Of a DNA stretch of 34,269 bases, positions 33,106 through 34,269 are shown piece after piece; the first letter of the stretch is position 1; each line of letters starts with the position of its first letter. The notes under the pieces were generated by a model. It did not search any database. It was not told where the DNA came from and saw nothing but the letters and a program-made list of their open reading frames with translations. Origin of the DNA: Deltaproteobacteria bacterium (lineage in GTDB: Bacteria; Bdellovibrionota_B; Oligoflexia; Oligoflexales; Bog-1112); NCBI GenBank assembly GCA_947466225.1, contig CANIBL010000025.1:1-34269 (forward strand). The letters are read 5' to 3'. The position numbers and the translations under genes are program-made.

Positions 33106-34146
33106 ATGACAAAAACAAGCAAAATTCTGTCCGTACTCTTGGCAGGACAAGTTGGGTTGTTCCTCTTCCTTCAACTGAAGAGCAATGAGCCCTTGGCAGC
33201 GTTTAACAAAACCGATCCCCTGCTCACCGTAGCAGTGGATACCGTAACCAAGATCGTTATCGACGATGGGGAAAAGAAAACCCTTACCCTATTAAAGAAA
33301 GATGCAGCGTGGCAATTGCCCGAGCATTTCAACTTCCCTGTGGCCACCACCAAGATCCAGGAAGTAATGGATAAAGTGAAGGACTTCAAAAAATCCTGGC
33401 CGGCTGGGAAAACCATGATTGCCGCCAAGCAGTTCAAGGTTACCCCCGAGCAATTTGAGCGCAAGGTACAGCTCTTTCAGGATGACAAAGTACTGGCTAC
33501 CCTGTACCTCGGTACCTCACCCGGATTTCGCCAGGTCTACGCCCGTATGAACGAAGATACGCAGACCTATGCAGTTTCGTTCAACGCGCATGACGTGCCC
33601 ACGAAAGCCTCTGAGTGGTACGACAAGAAGTTCTACTCTGTGAAAGTCGAAGATGTAGAAGCACTCCAGTTGCCAACACTGAAGATTGGCAAGAAGGATT
33701 CTGTCTTCACCATAGAGGGCACTCCAGCGGGAAAAGTAGCAGATCAAGCTAAAATCAAAGGCTTGATCGACCATGCTGCCATGCCAACCTTCGAAGACGT
33801 AATCGAAAAGCCAGCGAAAATGGATGCGGTTCTAACCTATACGCTCAAGAGCAAAGGCGAAGCACAACCGGTCACCTACCAGTATTTTGCTGAAGTACTG
33901 ACTGATGCAGCAAAGAAGGAAAACAAGAAACCGGAAAACTACTACTTGCAGATCTCCAAATTTCCCACTTACACCTTCCAATTGCGGGCCTATGCCGTAA
34001 AAGAATTTCAAGATGCAAAGGTAGATAGCTTTGTAACAGAAGAGAAGAAGGAGGAGCCCAAAGCTCCTGCTGCAGAAGCGAAACCTGCGGTTTCTACAGG
34101 AGAGGCAGCAGCGTCCCCCGCTCACGCAAAAGAGAAAAAGGGCTGA
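33106..34146 (+). CDS. DUF4340-family membrane-anchored protein
   Basis: 346 residues, ATG 33106, 17 bp after the permease. One N-terminal membrane anchor (ILSVLLAGQVGLFLFLQL) is followed by repeated beta-rich segments typical of DUF4340 (TLTLLKKDAAWQLP, ATTKIQEVMDKVK, YLGTSPGFRQVYARM, ASEWYDKKFYSVK). It ends in a low-complexity Lys/Glu/Ala/Pro tail (about 310-346). DUF4340 proteins regularly accompany GldA/GldG-type exporters and probably form their extracytoplasmic partner; the exact role is unknown. The gene is complete, and a hairpin follows its stop. Confidence 0.88.
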   Translation: MTKTSKILSVLLAGQVGLFLFLQLKSNEPLAAFNKTDPLLTVAVDTVTKIVIDDGEKKTLTLLKKDAAWQLPEHFNFPVATTKIQEVMDKVKDFKKSWPAGKTMIAAKQFKVTPEQFERKVQLFQDDKVLATLYLGTSPGFRQVYARMNEDTQTYAVSFNAHDVPTKASEWYDKKFYSVKVEDVEALQLPTLKIGKKDSVFTIEGTPAGKVADQAKIKGLIDHAAMPTFEDVIEKPAKMDAVLTYTLKSKGEAQPVTYQYFAEVLTDAAKKENKKPENYYLQISKFPTYTFQLRAYAVKEFQDAKVDSFVTEEKKEEPKAPAAEAKPAVSTGEAAASPAHAKEKKG

Positions 34147-34155
34147 TAGTTCTCC

Positions 34156-34179
34156 GATAGAGGGGCATCCCCCTCTATC
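34156..34179 (+). terminator. Hairpin after the ABC operon
   Basis: A perfect 10-bp stem, GATAGAGGGG/CCCCTCTATC, with a 4-base loop lies 9 bases after the DUF4340 stop. It is followed by TCCTTTCC rather than a full T-tract, so termination is likely but not certain. Confidence 0.5.
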
Positions 34180-34180
34180 T

Positions 34181-34269
34181 CCTTTCCGTCATGCCCAGGC
34201 CGAATGCCGTCCGGGCATCCCCTCTATCCTTTCCGTCATGCCCAGGCCGAAGGCCGTACGGGCATCCCC
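34181..34269 (+). repeat. Tandem copies of the GTCATGCCC palindromic element
   Basis: Two copies of a 47-base unit start at 34181 and 34228, each with GTCATGCCCAGGCCG, a GCC...GGC-type arm and GGGCATCCCC. The second reaches the window edge. They match the GTCATGCCC half of the copy at 10550, and the array may continue beyond the window. Confidence 0.75.

Overview
The window looks like the chromosome of a Gram-negative (diderm) bacterium of proteobacterial type with about half G+C. This is inferred from the proteobacterial character of QueG, PepN, MutY, FolD and PgsA, from the many lipobox or signal-peptide proteins, and from two tRNA-Leu genes with encoded CCA. A GldA/GldG-like ABC exporter with a DUF4340 partner is common in delta-proteobacteria-like and Bdellovibrio-like lineages, so such a lineage or a host-associated gammaproteobacterium would fit. 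I cannot name the organism. The density of exported, cysteine-rich, repeat-bearing proteins suggests interaction with other cells, as a predator, symbiont or pathogen.

Layout. 1-452: nested inverted repeats. 453-2201 (-): UbiD-type decarboxylase. 2313-5005 (+): two exported repeat proteins, the second a lipoprotein with six clear sushi (CCP) modules plus a degenerate one and a C-terminal J-domain-like segment. 5054-7890 (-): tRNA-Leu(UAA), folD and a large lipoprotein. 8256-10470: small unknown protein, EVE-domain protein, queG and crcB/fluC. 10798-12510 (+): secreted HEYGH metallopeptidase. 15516-12746 (-): operon of a CxxC protein, pgsA and two tandem metallo-beta-lactamase-fold paralogues, the second lacking metal ligands. 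15572-17831 (+): App1-like phosphatase and a lipoprotein with a perfect 18-bp tandem repeat. 17828-20277 (-): rnhA, a metzincin-like lipoprotein, an exported methyltransferase-like protein and tRNA-Leu(CAA). 20862-28611 (-): pepN, PHINT-repeat protein, exported HAD phosphatase, two-PDZ exported protein, mutY, maiA and a secreted unknown. 28768-34146 (+): small unknown protein, then the three-gene ABC exporter operon.

Housekeeping functions (quinone, folate, queuosine, phospholipid, DNA repair, RNase H, peptide turnover) are interleaved with exported proteins. Two families of short palindromic repeats are scattered between genes. One is bounded by GTCAT...ATGAC (about 10.6, 12.7, 16.6 and 34.2 kb). 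The other has a TGCGCAGCTGGT-like core (about 0.4, 23.5 and 29.0 kb). No insertion sequence with a transposase, CRISPR array or rRNA was seen.

The strongest candidates for something undescribed are the sushi plus J-domain lipoprotein with its three-repeat neighbour, the lipoprotein with a six-copy VVTDTK tract followed by three FGG/CPxGY modules, and the degenerate metallo-beta-lactamase paralogue pair.
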